Shown here: positions 62,737 to 64,000 of the stretch, piece by piece
Position numbering within the stretch: position 1 is the first letter of the stretch
Layout: the number at the start of each line of letters is the position of its first letter
DNA from: Rhipicephalus microplus
Taxonomy: Eukaryota > Arthropoda > Arachnida > Ixodida > Ixodidae
Direction: 5' to 3'
Length of the DNA: 64,000 bases
Assembly (NCBI RefSeq): GCF_043290135.1
Contig: NC_134700.1
Span: forward strand, 244,984,039 to 245,048,038
Program-made: the position numbers and the translations under genes
Notes under the pieces: generated by a model
Databases searched by the model: none
Seen by the model: the letters and a program-made list of their open reading frames with translations, nothing else
Told to the model about the DNA's origin: nothing

Positions 62737-63177
62737 GAGTTTCCTAAAATTAACTAGAGGGAACTCTGGCGCTGCGATCGTTCAGCGACCTTGGGAATGA
62801 TGGGTAGTACACACATTTGCCTAGTCTTCATACTTGCGGGCGGCGAATACTTGCGGCTTCGTTAACTGCTGTGTTTCGGTTTTGTTTTGAAAGAAAGATT
62901 CAACCCTTTTGAACTTCGTGACCCAGTTTGAAAAGGTAAGTCGAAAAAAAAAATAGGGTGGTGAAGCGCAATCGCTGAACATTTGCTGTTTTTTTTTTTT
63001 CGTGAGAAAACAGCTTCAAGCCGCACGAACACACACGGGGCCGAAAGCAGGCCAGAAGTGCGAAGTTTAGACAAATGTGTGTACTACCCATCATTCCCGT
63101 GCTCACTGAAGCGCCGTGCGTTGCTGCTCCCATAGACACTAGCGCCAGAGTTCCCTCTAGTGTATATTAAGAAACTC
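62737..63177 (+). mobile_element. MITE M, copy 2, intact TA target duplication
   Basis: Begins GAGTTTCCTAAAATTAACTA and ends ...GAAACTC with TA at 62735-62736 and 63178-63179. Terminal inverted repeats extend ~100 bp with an indel: GAGGGAACTCTGGCGCT and GGGAATGATGGGTAGTACAC occur in both arms, inverted. 441 bp, no ORF. A-runs at 62943-62954 and 62988-63000 are internal. Non-autonomous DNA transposon, probably Tc1/mariner-mobilised. Confidence 0.9.
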
Positions 63178-63179
63178 TA

Positions 63180-64000
63180 TGGTTTCCCTCTTTTTGTCGG
63201 AGTGTGCGGTGTGCGACGCCACGTTTTTAGCGGCTGTGTAATAGCGTTATCGTCGCGAATGATCAAACAGGCAACAGTGGTTTGCAAGCTTCCCCTGTGC
63301 AGGTCTTTTTAGCTCATTTCATTGGCAGCGTCTTGCAACGCTATAGTGGTGAGTCAGATGTCGTCGTGTGGCCCCTCAAAAAACGACTTTAATATTGACG
63401 ATTTTTTCTTGTATTTTGAATTTTCTAGGCCGAATACCTCTGGACTGCGTGCCCTTATCGTTGCTGTTCTTGTTGCACTAATCTTCCCACCTTGCGGTTT
63501 AAGCGGCTAAAAAGGAGGGTTTAAACACTATTGAAAGCCTCTTTCAAAGGCACATCTGTTCTTTTTCTTTTCCTATTTTACCTCCAGGAGCCTTCCTTGA
63601 AGGTAAATACTTGTGAGATGCAGATATTATATACATTTCTCTGATAAGTAGGCAAAGTCACAATGGTATTTTTTTTTCTCCTTGCTTTTTTTTTACTCAC
63701 TGGTCCTTTCACAGTACCTTTATTGAGGAGACTGATAATTGAAATCATAGACCCGAGAAGCGCTAAAATGCACTACAGCGCGAGTTCGCACTTCTTTTAA
63801 GTTCTTTCGTGGCCACACCCGCTTTCGCCAAACCGTAGGCCTGTTATCCTACAGAGAAGCCACGTCAACTGAAATAAGATTCTGAAGTGATTTTTCAGGT
63901 CTACAAGTTATCATTAGCCTTGGTACCTAGAATACACTGGGTTCGATGCACATTTTACTGACCCCTGTCCCAGTCGAGTGCAGCGCTGAGAAAAAGTAGG
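63180..64000. other. No assigned gene
   Basis: A frame at 63322-63510 ends in a hydrophobic stretch (LRALIVAVLVALIFPP) after TTTTCTAG, which could be a splice acceptor at ~63429. Too short to support a gene. Confidence 0.25.

Overview
This window looks like repeat-dense nuclear DNA of a hard tick (Ixodidae, probably a metastriate such as Rhipicephalus). Basis: tRNA-derived SINEs of the type spread through ixodid genomes, RTE, I, CR1/L2 and Penelope-like retroelement fragments, short-LTR Ty3/gypsy elements, a ~145-bp satellite, long (TA)n, (CACACG)n and (GATA)n tracts, and no operons. The species is my inference from recalled repeat families and no search was run. I found no convincing host protein-coding gene. 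Nearly all recognisable coding sequence belongs to decayed mobile elements.

Layout. 0.1-8.4 kb: a (TA)n microsatellite interrupted twice, by an RTE retrotransposon whose 5' half is inverted (twin-priming structure) and by a Ty3/gypsy element (1880-8300). The gypsy element has 165-168-bp LTRs, a gag ending in a textbook -1 frameshift signal, a pol with three indel frameshifts, and a CR1/L2-like LINE inside its integrase. 8.4-31 kb: mostly non-coding DNA with SINE copies, an ~870-bp foldback repeat, several near-perfect palindromes, a second RTE copy with a 9-bp target duplication, a hAT-like remnant and microsatellites. 31.4-38 kb: a (CACACG)n array split by a minus-strand LTR element with ~1.0/1.24-kb LTRs, a SCAN-like gag, zinc knuckles and protease but no RT or integrase. 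Its gag is broken by a 626-bp insertion carrying tandem repeats, a TATA box and an initiator. 38-46.9 kb: an old plus-strand I-group LINE (ORF1, endonuclease, RT, RNase H) interrupted by two minus-strand pieces of another I-group LINE. 47-64 kb: mostly anonymous DNA with a Penelope-like GIY-YIG remnant, SINEs, a satellite array holding a third RTE copy, and two opposite-facing copies of a TA-flanked MITE.

How the parts work together: the window is a record of nested insertions. Relative order can be read from what interrupts what: satellite before RTE copy 3, gypsy before the CR1/L2 insert, the plus-strand I-group LINE before both minus-strand LINE pieces, and the (CACACG)n array before the LTR element. 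No element here looks able to move unaided, because each has stops, frameshifts, truncation or missing enzymes.
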